Shown piece by piece: positions 25,579 through 33,940 of a stretch of DNA of 64,000 bases. The position numbers were made by a program, and so were the translations under genes. Below the pieces are notes generated by a model. It saw only the letters and a list, made by a program, of their open reading frames with translations, was not told the origin of the DNA and made no database searches. Origin of the DNA: Halosimplex aquaticum (GTDB lineage Archaea; Halobacteriota; Halobacteria; Halobacteriales; Haloarculaceae); contig NZ_CP118158.1 in assembly GCF_028747785.1 (NCBI RefSeq), forward strand, positions 2,542,001 through 2,606,000. Direction: 5' to 3'. Each line of letters opens with the position of its first letter. Position 1 is the stretch's first letter.

Positions 25579-26625
25579 GTGTCTCCGGACCTTGATACGG
25601 AATTCGAGCGACTCTCGCTCCCACTCGCGGACCCGTTCACCATCGCTCGCGGCACGACCGAGACCGCCGAGAACGTCCTCGTCCGGATCAGCGACGGGAC
25701 CCACGAGGGGATCGGCGCCGCCGCGCCGTCGTCGTACTACGGCGAGACGCCCGAGACGGTCGAGGCCGTGTTGCCCGAGTACCTGGAGGTCGTCGAGCGG
25801 GTCGGTGACCCCCACGCTCGCCAGCGGATCGAGCGCGAGTTGCGCCAGGTCGTCGGCCGCAACCCCGCCGCGCGGGCCGCAGTGGATATTGCCCTCGCCG
25901 ACTTGGCCGCCAAACGGCTCGACGTGCCCCTGTACCGCCAGTGGGGTCTCGACCCCGCTGAGGCACCCACGTCGTCGTTCTCCATCGGGTCGGCCGATCC
26001 CGAGGAGATGCGCGCGAAGGCCGAGCGCGCGGTCGCAGACGGCTTCTCCGTCCTGAAGGTGAAACTGGGGACGGGCGAGGACGCCGAACGGCTGGCGGCG
26101 GTCCGAGAGGGCGCGCCCGAGGCGCGGATCAGGGTCGACGCCAACGGCGCCTGGACGCCCGGCGAAGCCGTCGCCAGATCCGAGACGCTCGCCGACCACG
26201 GCGTCGAGTTCGTCGAACAGCCGGTCCCCGGCGACGACGTCGCGGGGCTGCGCCACGTTCGCGAGCGCGGCGCCGTCCCGGTCGCGGCCGACGAGTCGGT
26301 CGAGACGGCGGCGGACGCGGCCCGGGTCGCGGACGCCGTGGACGTCGTCGTCGCGAAGGTCCAGAAGTGCGGGAGTCTGCGGGCGACGCGGGAAGTCGCC
26401 GCGGTCGCGCACGCCCACGGCTGCGAGGCGATGCTCGGCTGTATGGTCGCCTCGAACGCCTCCATCGCGGCGAGCGCTCACCTCGCGCCGCTGTTCGACT
26501 ACGTCGACCTCGATGGGTCGCTGTTGCTCGATTCGGACCCGTTCGACGGCGTGCCGATGCCCGGGGGCGATATCGACCTCGGTGGGGTCGATCGGCCAGG
26601 AACCACGGCGGTGGATCGGTGCTGA
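25579..26625 (+). CDS. dgcA: enolase-superfamily epimerase (DgcA / dipeptide epimerase-like)
   Basis: A 348-residue enolase-superfamily (MLE subgroup) protein. Catalytic Lys are in SVLKVKLGTGE (KxK) and VVAKVQKCG, metal ligands in VDANGAWTPG (Asp), FVEQPVPGDD (Glu) and VAADESVE (Asp), as in L-Ala-D/L-Glu epimerases. Beside DUF1611 it fits the N-acetyl-D-Glu racemase DgcA as well as a dipeptide epimerase. The start is GTG at 25579, six bases after the dgcN-like stop. Downstream the sequence changes to AT-rich island DNA. Confidence 0.87.
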   Translation: MSPDLDTEFERLSLPLADPFTIARGTTETAENVLVRISDGTHEGIGAAAPSSYYGETPETVEAVLPEYLEVVERVGDPHARQRIERELRQVVGRNPAARAAVDIALADLAAKRLDVPLYRQWGLDPAEAPTSSFSIGSADPEEMRAKAERAVADGFSVLKVKLGTGEDAERLAAVREGAPEARIRVDANGAWTPGEAVARSETLADHGVEFVEQPVPGDDVAGLRHVRERGAVPVAADESVETAADAARVADAVDVVVAKVQKCGSLRATREVAAVAHAHGCEAMLGCMVASNASIAASAHLAPLFDYVDLDGSLLLDSDPFDGVPMPGGDIDLGGVDRPGTTAVDRC

Positions 26626-26627
26626 AC

Positions 26628-26781
26628 CTATAGCCGGTCGACGATAGCTATGTAGATACCAAGCACCAGCTCGTAGACAACATTCAGATGTTCGATTGGG
26701 ACAGTATCACATGACTGAACAGCCGAGGCAATCATGTGATAGTTGGTTTGGGTGTTTTGACGGCTCTTCTGTATCAGATCA
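26628..26781 (-). pseudogene. possible C-terminal remnant of a minus-strand gene
   Basis: An open frame of about 50 codons reads on the minus strand from around 26778 to a TAG at 26628, ending in residues VPIEHLNVVYELVLGIYIAI and VDRL. It sits at the junction of the GC-rich core and the AT-rich island and reads like the amphipathic C-terminus of a larger protein whose beginning has been lost. There is an in-frame stop upstream (taa near 26782) and only internal ATGs, so if real it is a fragment. I do not recognise the family; chance is possible. Confidence 0.25.
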
Positions 26782-26801
26782 TCTTATGACAACACCATGC
26801 A

Positions 26802-26814
26802 AAGTATTAAGTAC
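26802..26814 (+). promoter_or_regulatory. candidate TATA box and dyad for the island gene
   Basis: AAGTATTAAGTAC lies 22-34 bases upstream of the GTG at 26836, the position expected for an archaeal TATA box on a leaderless transcript. It contains a short dyad (GTA...TAC). The surrounding 200 bases (26640-26835) are unusually AT-rich for this genome and otherwise hold only the possible remnant ORF at 26628. Confidence 0.45.
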
Positions 26815-27069
26815 TAACCAAACAACAACTTAACTGTGTCTGAACATACTAATGACACAAGTAGGCGGAAAGTAATAAAGAGTATTGGAGCAGGGTCTTC
26901 TGGATTGCTTTTCGCAAGTGGAACAGCTATAGCCGATAACAACAAAAAGCGGTACCGAGGAATTGCCTATGATGCAAAAACTCAATCTGTCCTCGGAAAT
27001 ATATCAGCAGATGTAAAATATCCGAACGAACAAAAGGTAAGAGGAAACCTCGAATTTTCACGTAGAAAA

Positions 27070-28138
27070 GAGGGTGTCATAGAAAGCCTCACACACGAGG
27101 ACGCAGGGTGTTGGAACTGTGTCTACGAGCGCCAGCACCCTGCAAGAAGAGGGTTCTATCGACGAGTTCTTCAATGTCGTGGCTACCGAGACGCTCGCGT
27201 TGTTCGAGCATCTTGAGTTCGACTTTTTCAGCGAGTTCGACGTGTTCGCCCCCGCTCGCCGGGGGCGAACACGAGACCACCACCCACCAGAACTCTTCCG
27301 AGCGTTCCTCCACTGCTACTACAAGGACATCTACGGCATTCGCCCGGTCACACGAGAACTCCAGAACACGGTCGTCTGGCTCAGCTGTGGCTTCGATCGA
27401 CCGCCCTCAAGAGACGCGGTCGATCGCTTCCTCACCGACCTCGAACACGTCGTCGACGAAGTCTTCGACCACCTCGTCGAGCAGGCCGCCGCCCGCGGCC
27501 TGCTCGACATGACCTACCGAATCGATTCGACGGACGTGCGAGCGATGCCATCCGACCCAGATGCGTCGAAGAACTACGACCCAACCGCTGAGGAGTACTA
27601 TTACGGCTACGGCTGTACGATCGTCTCAACCGGCGCAAAGATCCCGATTGCAGCCGAGTTCACCGAGAGCAAACAAGCCGCAGAAGAGACGGCGATGCGC
27701 GTCACCCGTGACGCGCTCGCCGTCGCCCAGCCGATCTGGATGCTCGGTGACAGCGCCTACGACACGCTCGACTGGCACGACCTCCTGCTGACCGCAGGAG
27801 TCGTGCCAATCGCCCCGTACAACCCGCGAAACACCGACGATCCGCTCAATATCAAGTACAGAGTCGAAGACCGCATCGAGAAACACAGTGACGAGATTCA
27901 GCTCAAACAGTCGATCCTAGACGAGACGTACAACCGCCGGAGTCAGGTCGAGCGAACGAACGATGCGGTCAAGGACTGCGGCCTCGGGACGCTACGCGCC
28001 CGAGGCCGCGTCCACGCCCGAGCGCAGGTGTTCCTTGCGCTCTGCGTTCGACTCGTCGTCGCCGTCACCAACTACGAACGAGGTGACAATCCGGGAAGCA
28101 CCGTCATCACGGTATGAGATGGATTCTATGACACCCTC
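27070..28138 (+). mobile_element. insertion sequence, 1069 bp, with terminal inverted repeats and 8-bp target duplication
   Basis: Both ends carry GAGGGTGTCATAGAA: at 27070-27084 and, inverted, at 28124-28138 (15 of 15 identical, weaker similarity for about a further 12 bases). The 8-bp target duplication GTAGAAAA is at 27062-27069 and 28139-28146. It contains a single transposase gene. GC content is that of the haloarchaeal core, higher than the island it entered. The 8-bp duplication and single DDE transposase fit the IS5-family ISH1-type group; the exact name would need a database search. The intact ends and ORF suggest it may still be mobile. Confidence 0.93.
27119..28117 (+). CDS. DDE transposase, IS5/IS4-like
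   Basis: A 332-residue transposase filling the insertion sequence. An N-terminal dimer-type region (FRAFLHCYYKDIYGIRPVTREL) precedes the DDE core: first Asp in RIDSTDVRAM, second in MLGDSAYDTLDWHD, and Glu in NRRSQVERTNDAVKDCGLG. It carries out cut-and-paste or copy transposition through the terminal repeats at 27070 and 28138. The start is GTG 27119, 49 bases inside the left end. No frameshift or internal stop is present. Confidence 0.9.
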   Translation: MSTSASTLQEEGSIDEFFNVVATETLALFEHLEFDFFSEFDVFAPARRGRTRDHHPPELFRAFLHCYYKDIYGIRPVTRELQNTVVWLSCGFDRPPSRDAVDRFLTDLEHVVDEVFDHLVEQAAARGLLDMTYRIDSTDVRAMPSDPDASKNYDPTAEEYYYGYGCTIVSTGAKIPIAAEFTESKQAAEETAMRVTRDALAVAQPIWMLGDSAYDTLDWHDLLLTAGVVPIAPYNPRNTDDPLNIKYRVEDRIEKHSDEIQLKQSILDETYNRRSQVERTNDAVKDCGLGTLRARGRVHARAQVFLALCVRLVVAVTNYERGDNPGSTVITV

Positions 28139-28558
28139 GTAGAAAAGGCTATGATGCATCTCAATTGAAGGGTGAAATTCCAGAATACGCGAAAGTGAGT
28201 AGACTCCCATATGAAAAACTTCCTGACGACGCTGAGATCCCATCAAAGGAAGAACAAAGAAAGGAGTTGCGCAAACGCCGTGAAAGAAGTAAAAAGCGAA
28301 GTGTGAGCTTGTTAAAAGGAAAAGTTCCAGTAAAGGGAGATATCCCGGGACGGAATAAAGGAACAGAAAGGTATTATAAAATGAAGATCGGTGGCAAGTT
28401 TAAGAAGAAGAAAATACCCTCCATGGCAAAAGTAAACGATACCGGAGATCAAATCGTCGGAGAATTCAAAGCACCGAATGGTCGACAACGTGTCGGATTT
28501 ACGCTGCTTCCACCAGAGTCTAGCAAGAGCCGAGCCGACATAGTTGGAGGGCTAAACA

Positions 28559-29299
28559 ATGACTGATTACGATGTTGGAGACATCTATACTGATGAATAT
28601 TCCAATAAGCGAGAATATGCGCCCGCACGAGATGTCTCTGAAGAGCAAGAGGAGTACAGGCTTGCCCAGCTTATGGAAGATAATGGGGGTTCTGATGCTT
28701 CAATCCGAGATATCAATTCAGCCGGGCAAGACTTTATTTTCCGGACTGGTTATTGGATAGACGATAAACACCCCAGTAAAGTAAATGACCGCAGTAATCT
28801 CGGGAATAATTATGCAATGGACGTTGAATTCCGGATCAATCCAAGAGATCATTCGGAAACAAGTCTAAAAGATCCACGCCCCAAAACGACAGATAGTGGT
28901 GATGGCGACATGACCGTTACTTCCCTGACAGCTACAGCTGGAGTCGGCGTAGGGCCATTCACAGCGGGAATATCTGTCTCTCACCCATTGTCAAGCAGTG
29001 CAGAGAGAGAGGTAGACAGACGCGATCATGATGAGTATGGTGATGAATGGACTATTGATTCTTGGGATACATGGCCTACCAGCCCGTCATCTCCCGACAG
29101 CAGTTCTGATATTGACGAACTTCCAACAGTAGAGTGTCAGGTAGCACCTGATGCAAATGGAAGTGATTATAGATGGATAGAGAGTGAATCTAGATTCACT
29201 TGGAAGTACTACACGATGTCCGGAGAAATCATCTATCGAGATACTGGATGGACAGGTACATCGCAATACTACATACGAACTGGCCCCGACGGGTCCTGA
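28559..29299 (+). CDS. hypothetical protein of the AT-rich island
   Basis: A 246-residue protein with no family I recognise. It has no signal peptide; a Gly/Val/Thr-rich weakly hydrophobic segment at residues about 120-145 (TVTSLTATAGVGVGPFTAG) is followed by a Ser/Pro/Asp linker and a C-terminal part with many aromatic residues (FTWKYYTMSGEIIYRD). Its ATG lies inside the end of the interrupted basic-protein gene (8-base overlap), so it was likely translated by coupling and is now downstream of an insertion. AT-rich codons match the rest of the island. The two proteins may act together. Confidence 0.75.
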   Translation: MTDYDVGDIYTDEYSNKREYAPARDVSEEQEEYRLAQLMEDNGGSDASIRDINSAGQDFIFRTGYWIDDKHPSKVNDRSNLGNNYAMDVEFRINPRDHSETSLKDPRPKTTDSGDGDMTVTSLTATAGVGVGPFTAGISVSHPLSSSAEREVDRRDHDEYGDEWTIDSWDTWPTSPSSPDSSSDIDELPTVECQVAPDANGSDYRWIESESRFTWKYYTMSGEIIYRDTGWTGTSQYYIRTGPDGS

Positions 29300-29308
29300 T
29301 CTACATCT

Positions 29309-29338
29309 GGGCTATTTATGCCATTATTTAAATAGCCC
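29309..29338 (+). terminator. perfect 10-bp hairpin, terminator or operator
   Basis: GGGCTATTTA (29309-29318) pairs perfectly with TAAATAGCCC (29329-29338) around a 10-base loop, immediately after the 246-residue gene and before the lipoprotein gene. An A-rich, not T-rich, run follows, so a classical intrinsic terminator is not certain; it may instead be an operator upstream of the lipoprotein promoter (acatattg near 29345). Confidence 0.5.
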
Positions 29339-29373
29339 AAAAATACATATTGATTTGACTTTATAGTAGACGT

Positions 29374-29802
29374 GTGAAGCGGCGTAATTTACTTGGGACA
29401 ATTGCTGCGATGGGAAGTGTTGGTATCACAGGTTGCTCTACAATCGGACAGAGATCTACAGATACACCAAGATACCCGAATAGTCCTGAAGGAGTCGCCA
29501 AGAGATATTACACTGAACGGGAGCGCGAGACGATAATCGAATACATCCACTCAGAATCGGAACTGAAGGAGATCCGGTCTGAATACGCGGAAGGACGTGG
29601 TCAACACCGCGGCCCGAGGGAGATCCAAGAAATGGAACTACAGGACGAGTCCAGCGACCGAGCGGTCGTTCGAGTCACCTACAAGCACGCTGGTCCGTGC
29701 GAAGAAAAGCGGGGAAGCGACTGTACAGTTTCAACCTTCCGAGCCACGCTCAGGACGAACGAAACCGGTGCGTGGAAGATCTGGTCCGAAAGCAGCATCT
29801 GA
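29374..29802 (+). CDS. Tat-type lipoprotein
   Basis: A 142-residue protein starting at GTG 29374. The N-terminus MKRRNLLGTIAAMGSVGITGCS is a twin-arginine lipoprotein signal with lipobox ITGC at residue 21. The mature part begins with a Thr/Ser/Pro linker and continues with a NTF2-like or DUF-type pattern VAKRYYTERERETIIEYIH, then VVRVTYKHAGPCEEKR...CTV; the two Cys could form a disulfide. No function is known. It is the last gene of the AT-rich island, and its 3' half is already closer to genome GC. Confidence 0.8.
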   Translation: MKRRNLLGTIAAMGSVGITGCSTIGQRSTDTPRYPNSPEGVAKRYYTERERETIIEYIHSESELKEIRSEYAEGRGQHRGPREIQEMELQDESSDRAVVRVTYKHAGPCEEKRGSDCTVSTFRATLRTNETGAWKIWSESSI

Positions 29803-29838
29803 TGGACGTGGCCGCCGAGAGGCGTACTGCCGGACCGC

Positions 29839-30312
29839 TTACAGTCGGCCGACGGTCGCGGCGTAGACGCCGCCGAGGACGACCCCGTAGACGAGGTGCC
29901 ACAGCAGCGACGGCGGCGCGAAGTTCGGGAACGGCGGCGACGCGGGCGACCCGGCCGCGGAGAGCCACACCGGCATGATCAGCGCGGCGAACACCGCCCA
30001 GGTGACGATGCCCCAGGCCGCGCCGGCGCCGACGAGTTTCCCCGTCGAATCGAGGTCGAGCGCGCCGACGATAGCGGCGAAGGCGACGCCCAGCACGGCG
30101 CCGTGGGAGACGTGGACGAACATCCCCGCGGCGGCGTTCGGCGGCGGCGCCAGCGCGTACAGCGAGGGGATCGCGACCGCGAGCGTTGGTTCGTTCGTGG
30201 CGAGGATCAGCGCGCCCATCGCGAGCGCGCCGAGGATCCCCCCGACGACGCCCGCCTGCCACGATTCGTTCGCCGTCTCGGTCTGTCCGGTCGTCTCTGT
30301 CGCAGTGGACAT
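29839..30312 (-). CDS. DUF6789-like membrane protein
   Basis: A 157-residue protein with about four hydrophobic helices, starting MSTATETTGQTETANESWQAGVVGGILGALAMGALIL. The pattern of a glycine-rich first helix, a FVHVSHGAVLGVAFAAIVG middle and SLLWHLVYGVVLGGVYAATVGRL at the end fits DUF6789 of haloarchaea. The conserved His residues (HVSH, WHLVYG) might bind metal or haem; function unknown. The ATG at 30312 is used and the ORF extension to 30438 is unlikely. Confidence 0.75.
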   Translation of the reverse strand: MSTATETTGQTETANESWQAGVVGGILGALAMGALILATNEPTLAVAIPSLYALAPPPNAAAGMFVHVSHGAVLGVAFAAIVGALDLDSTGKLVGAGAAWGIVTWAVFAALIMPVWLSAAGSPASPPFPNFAPPSLLWHLVYGVVLGGVYAATVGRL

Positions 30313-30466
30313 ACTCGAACCGACTCCCGAGCAGTGAAAGAAGCCGGCGCGGGCGTGTGTCCGTGCTGTCACGGCGCACGAACGCGGTGCGGTTATGCCG
30401 GGCAACGATCCGGCAACGAACCGGCACAGGTTCCGCACGGAACCGGCGGACCGGCGGATTTCGCCC

Positions 30467-32089
30467 TTATATCCAATCGGCGAACGACTCGCGCTCGCGA
30501 CTCAGTTCGACGTACTTCTGCTGCATCTCGGCGAGCGCCGCTTCGAGGTCGTCACCGTCGTCCAGGTGGTCTCGGACCCGCTGTTTCTTCCACACGCTGG
30601 GCGTGACTCCGGCCTCCCAGCGCGCTTCGATCGGGTCGAGGTAGCGGTCCTGCGTCTCCTCGTCGACCCCCTGCTCGTCGAGACCGCGGCGGGCGAACTC
30701 GAAGACTTCGGCGAAGATCGTCTCGGAGTCGTCGGTCCGCTCGCCGTCGGCGGTGACCCACGCGAGGTCGGCCTCAAGGCCGTCCTCGACGGCCGCGTAG
30801 AAACTCTCCTCGGCGGCCTCGTGGGGTAGATTTTCGAGCGGGTGGTCGGCGGCGACGAGCCCGCGGAGCAGCCCCGCCGTGAGCACCTGCAAACCGACGA
30901 TGTCGCGGACCGTCGGCTGGGTCGGGAGCGGGCGGTACTCGATGCGCAGCGAGCGCTCGTCGCAGGCGCCGTCGACCGGGTCGCCGCCGGCGACGCCGCG
31001 GACCCACCGCCAGAACGTCCCGCGCTTGTAGTCGAACTCCCAGGCGGCACTCGTCGGGTCGCCGCCCTTCTGTCCTTCCTCTTCCACGTCGTCCTCGTCC
31101 TCTATCCACTCGCGCAGGAACGGCGCGAACGTTTCGTCGGCGACGACGTGTTCGACCGCATCTGCCGGGGAGCCGAGGTCGTCGGGGACGCGAACCTTCC
31201 GGCAGCCCTGGTTCATCGACTGCTCGAAGGCCGCGATGCGGAGTTCGTGGTGAGTGTCGTCGACGAGGCGCTCCGGGTCGACGCCGTCGCCGTAGCAGTC
31301 GCCGGGCAGGAACGGCGAGTTGGTCGACAGCGCGAGCAGCGGCCCGAGCGTCCGGACCGCGAGGTTGTGATACCGGGGGAACTCGCTCGGGTCGGGCACC
31401 TGCACGTGAGGCTGGATCGAGGTCGCGAGCGACTCGAAGAGGATCGTCCGGTAGCCCGCCGTCGCGCCCGGCACCGAGAACTCGATCTCGCCGCCCGCCC
31501 GCCGGACGGCCACGTTGTCGAGCGCGCCGTAGCGGGGGTCTTTGCGCATGTTCCTGGCGACGAGGACGGGGTCGTCGGGTCCGCCGCCGGGGACGACGAT
31601 TCGGCGGTCAGTCGGCGCCGCGGCGTCGTTCGGGTCGCCGTCGGTCCCCCGGATCTCCACGTCGTCGAGGTACTCGTGGGTCCCCGGTTCGGGGGCGACG
31701 GCGGGCATCGCGTCGAGGACGATTTCGAGCCCGTGGTCGCGCGCTCGCTCGCGCGTCGCGGCGAGGTCGGCAGCCACCTCCTCGGCCTGCGCGGCGATCC
31801 CGCCGTCGTCGAACCGGCTCGGAGCGGCGTTGAGCTCGGCGTTGTGCAGGCCCAGTTCCTTGTCGGCCGGTCCCTCGTAGACGGCGTCGGGGACGGGCGC
31901 GAGCGTCGGCGACTCGCCCGTCCGATCGAGGGCGTACACTTCGAGTTCGAGGCCGAGCGTGGCGGCGTCGTTGCCGAAGGCCCCCTCCGCGAGCGCGTCG
32001 GCGAGGCGGCCGCCCTGGTCGCGGACGCGCCGGTCGAACTCGTCCGTCCCGGCGAGCGAGCGCCGGACGAGCGACACGTGGTCGGTCAT
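30467..32089 (-). CDS. GCS2-type carboxylate-amine ligase (glutamate-cysteine ligase family)
   Basis: A 540-residue protein of the glutamate-cysteine ligase family 2 fold. Motifs include ATLGLELEVYALD (GxExE, the metal and glutamate site) near residue 43, LNAAPSRFDD, ARNMRKDPRYGALDNVAVRRAGGEIEFSV, LATSIQPHVQVPD and SLRIEYRPLPTQPTVRDI. Haloarchaea make gamma-glutamylcysteine as their main thiol, but the enzyme known for this is a shorter protein, so the exact reaction (gamma-glutamyl ligation of cysteine or another amine) is uncertain. It is cytoplasmic, monocistronic, and diverges from the membrane protein at 32216. Confidence 0.8.
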   Translation of the reverse strand: MTDHVSLVRRSLAGTDEFDRRVRDQGGRLADALAEGAFGNDAATLGLELEVYALDRTGESPTLAPVPDAVYEGPADKELGLHNAELNAAPSRFDDGGIAAQAEEVAADLAATRERARDHGLEIVLDAMPAVAPEPGTHEYLDDVEIRGTDGDPNDAAAPTDRRIVVPGGGPDDPVLVARNMRKDPRYGALDNVAVRRAGGEIEFSVPGATAGYRTILFESLATSIQPHVQVPDPSEFPRYHNLAVRTLGPLLALSTNSPFLPGDCYGDGVDPERLVDDTHHELRIAAFEQSMNQGCRKVRVPDDLGSPADAVEHVVADETFAPFLREWIEDEDDVEEEGQKGGDPTSAAWEFDYKRGTFWRWVRGVAGGDPVDGACDERSLRIEYRPLPTQPTVRDIVGLQVLTAGLLRGLVAADHPLENLPHEAAEESFYAAVEDGLEADLAWVTADGERTDDSETIFAEVFEFARRGLDEQGVDEETQDRYLDPIEARWEAGVTPSVWKKQRVRDHLDDGDDLEAALAEMQQKYVELSRERESFADWI

Positions 32090-32215
32090 TGGTGTGAGGT
32101 GGACCAGCGCGGGCAAAAAACCCGCTGGCGCGACGGGCGACCGTTCGTTCAGCTCACATGTGGCTGACGCGCGGCTGACGGGGCTTTTTGTGGGGAAACC
32201 GCCGTTGTTAGGCCG

Positions 32216-32665
32216 ATGGCTACGTCGGCGAACGGGTATTTCGAACGCGAAGTATTGGTACAGGCGGGGCCGCTGATCTGCGCGACGACGCTCGCGCTGA
32301 CGGCGGCCTTTCTGGGGATCGTCGGGATCGCGTCGGGCAACGCGGGGGGACTCGTCGGGCGACTCCCGGTCTACGTGCTCGCGGGGTCGGTCGGCTTCGT
32401 CGCCGCCCTGCTCGCCGCGGAGCACTCCGAGTACTACGGCCGCGAGGCGCTCGTCACGGCGACGTGCGTCGGGATCGTCGGCTTCGTGATGATCGGCCTC
32501 GGCACGGAGGGCGTCGTCTACGGGCTGACGAACCCCGACGCGGTCGTCGCGTCGCACCTCTCGGCGTACCTGCTGTCGGCGGCGATGATCGCCTCCGGCC
32601 TCGGGTACTGGACCGTCCGCAACTGGCGAGACGTCACCCGCGTGATGAACAAGAGCGGCCTTTGA
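32216..32665 (+). CDS. four-TM membrane protein
   Basis: A 149-residue protein with four hydrophobic helices (residues about 15-40, 48-68, 78-100 and 110-132) joined by short loops, ending in a basic tail WRDVTRVMNKSGL, which places the C-terminus in the cytoplasm. No conserved motif assigns a function. The ATG at 32216 follows a TATA-like tttttgtgg stretch about 25-30 bases upstream. Confidence 0.75.
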   Translation: MATSANGYFEREVLVQAGPLICATTLALTAAFLGIVGIASGNAGGLVGRLPVYVLAGSVGFVAALLAAEHSEYYGREALVTATCVGIVGFVMIGLGTEGVVYGLTNPDAVVASHLSAYLLSAAMIASGLGYWTVRNWRDVTRVMNKSGL

Positions 32666-32759
32666 GCGGCCGAGTCACTTCACCGGCGCGTTCTCCTGCG
32701 GACGAACCGTTCGAGCGACTGCCCGCTGACGACGGCCGACCGGCCGCGCGGGTCGTCGC

Positions 32760-33428
32760 TCACTCCTGGAACTCCATCACGGTCTCGCCGCGGACGGACA
32801 CCGCGGCGACGAGGACGACGACGGCGTAGAACAGTCCGACCGCGGTAGCGACGATCACGCCGGAGACGCCGAGGATCGACGCCGTCTCCGTCCACGGCTG
32901 GGACGGCTGGAAGACGGTCACTCGGGCGACCCAGGCCGCGAGGAGGATGAGAAGCAGCGCGAGGTACGACCGGCGGAGCCGGTGGGTGAGCGCCTCGCGC
33001 ATGGTCAGGTGGAACTCGGGGTTCCGGAGGTCCTGGGCGAGGCGGGTCTGCCAGTCGGCCGCGTCCGGCGACGGCGCGTACATCTCGGCGTAGAGGTCCG
33101 TCTGGAGGATCCTGACGCGGTTTCGCCAGACGTCGTACTCGCGGTAGCGGGTGGCTTCCATCACGAGGAACGCCGAGACGCCGAACACGCCGATCAGGAT
33201 CACGTAGTGGGGGTTGTCACCGCTGGAGAACGCCCAAGTCAGGATCGCGCCGACGACCACGACGGCCCAGTTGGTCGTCTGGTCCAGCCGGCCCCGCCAG
33301 GAGGCCGTCCGCTCGACCTCCCCGCGGTAGAAGTTCCCGGTCAGGCTGGCCATCGCCTCCTCTTTGTCGATCCTCCGCGAGTCGGCATCGGTCTGCGCCG
33401 CCGAGGGTTCCGAACCGTCTTCGACCAT
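32760..33428 (-). CDS. DUF2270 family membrane protein
   Basis: A 222-residue protein matching DUF2270: NFYRGEVERTASWRGRLDQTTNWAVVVVGAILTWAFSS, NPHYVILIGVFGVSAFLVMEATRYREYDVWRNRVRILQTDLYAEMY and REALTHRLRRSYLALLLILLAAWVARVT. It has four transmembrane helices in two pairs with a long cytoplasmic middle. The function is not known. The ATG at 33428 (MVEDGSEPS) is chosen; the longer ORF to 33536 runs into the divergent promoter. Confidence 0.87.
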   Translation of the reverse strand: MVEDGSEPSAAQTDADSRRIDKEEAMASLTGNFYRGEVERTASWRGRLDQTTNWAVVVVGAILTWAFSSGDNPHYVILIGVFGVSAFLVMEATRYREYDVWRNRVRILQTDLYAEMYAPSPDAADWQTRLAQDLRNPEFHLTMREALTHRLRRSYLALLLILLAAWVARVTVFQPSQPWTETASILGVSGVIVATAVGLFYAVVVLVAAVSVRGETVMEFQE

Positions 33429-33568
33429 CTCTGCGATGCGTTCGGCCCCCACCCGGATAGCTAGCGGGCCCTTACCGGGGGTTTCGGCGACGCCGGATCC
33501 GCGCGGAGGGCCGTGTCCGTTGGTACCTGACAACAACCGTTTTCAGCGCGTCGTCGGAACAGTCGCGT

Positions 33569-33940
33569 ATGGACCACCGGCTGCTGGGCGGTATCGCGGC
33601 GGTCGTCGCGATCCTGACGCTCCCGCTCGGGCTGCTCGCCGGACTGTTCGTGAGCTTCGAAGCCGCGGCCGTGGTGTTCATCGTCGGGTGGTTCCTCCTC
33701 ACGCCGCTGATCCCCATCGTCGGCAACGAGATCTGGCCGGCGCTTCGCGATCGGTCTGGGAGTTCCGACGAGTCCGCCGAGGAGAGCCCGCTGGAGGAAC
33801 TCAAAGCGCGCTACGCCCGCGGGGAGATCGACGACGCGGAATTCGAGCGGCGGATGGAGCGGCTAGTCGAAGTCGAGGACGGCAGGGCCGGCGGCAGTGC
33901 GAATCGGACCGAGCGGGAGCTGTCGATGGAACGGGAGTGA
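33569..33940 (+). CDS. SHOCT-domain membrane protein
   Basis: A 123-residue protein: two hydrophobic helices (residues 5-27 and 31-50), an acidic linker, and a C-terminal SHOCT domain PLEELKARYARGEIDDAEFERRMERLVE at about residues 73-100. SHOCT domains are short two-helix oligomerisation modules widespread in haloarchaeal membrane proteins. The stop at 33940 directly abuts the convergent gene that ends at 33941. Confidence 0.85.
   Translation: MDHRLLGGIAAVVAILTLPLGLLAGLFVSFEAAAVVFIVGWFLLTPLIPIVGNEIWPALRDRSGSSDESAEESPLEELKARYARGEIDDAEFERRMERLVEVEDGRAGGSANRTERELSMERE

Larger units (their letters stand above)
26836..28566 (+). pseudogene. Tat-secreted basic protein gene, split by an insertion sequence
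   Basis: The gene starts at GTG 26836 with a Tat signal (TSRRKVIKSIGAGSSGLLFASGTAIA) and is interrupted at 27070 by an insertion sequence. Removing the insert and one copy of the 8-bp duplication deletes 1077 bases, a multiple of three, and joins the two halves in frame to give a 217-residue protein. The mature part carries about 45 Lys/Arg against 24 Asp/Glu by my count, the reverse of the acidic norm of haloarchaeal proteins, with repeated LKGKVPVKGDIPG-like and Arg/Lys-rich segments. Codons are AT-rich, unlike neighbours. It overlaps the next gene by eight bases. The function is unknown; the gene looks inactivated recently. Confidence 0.8.
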
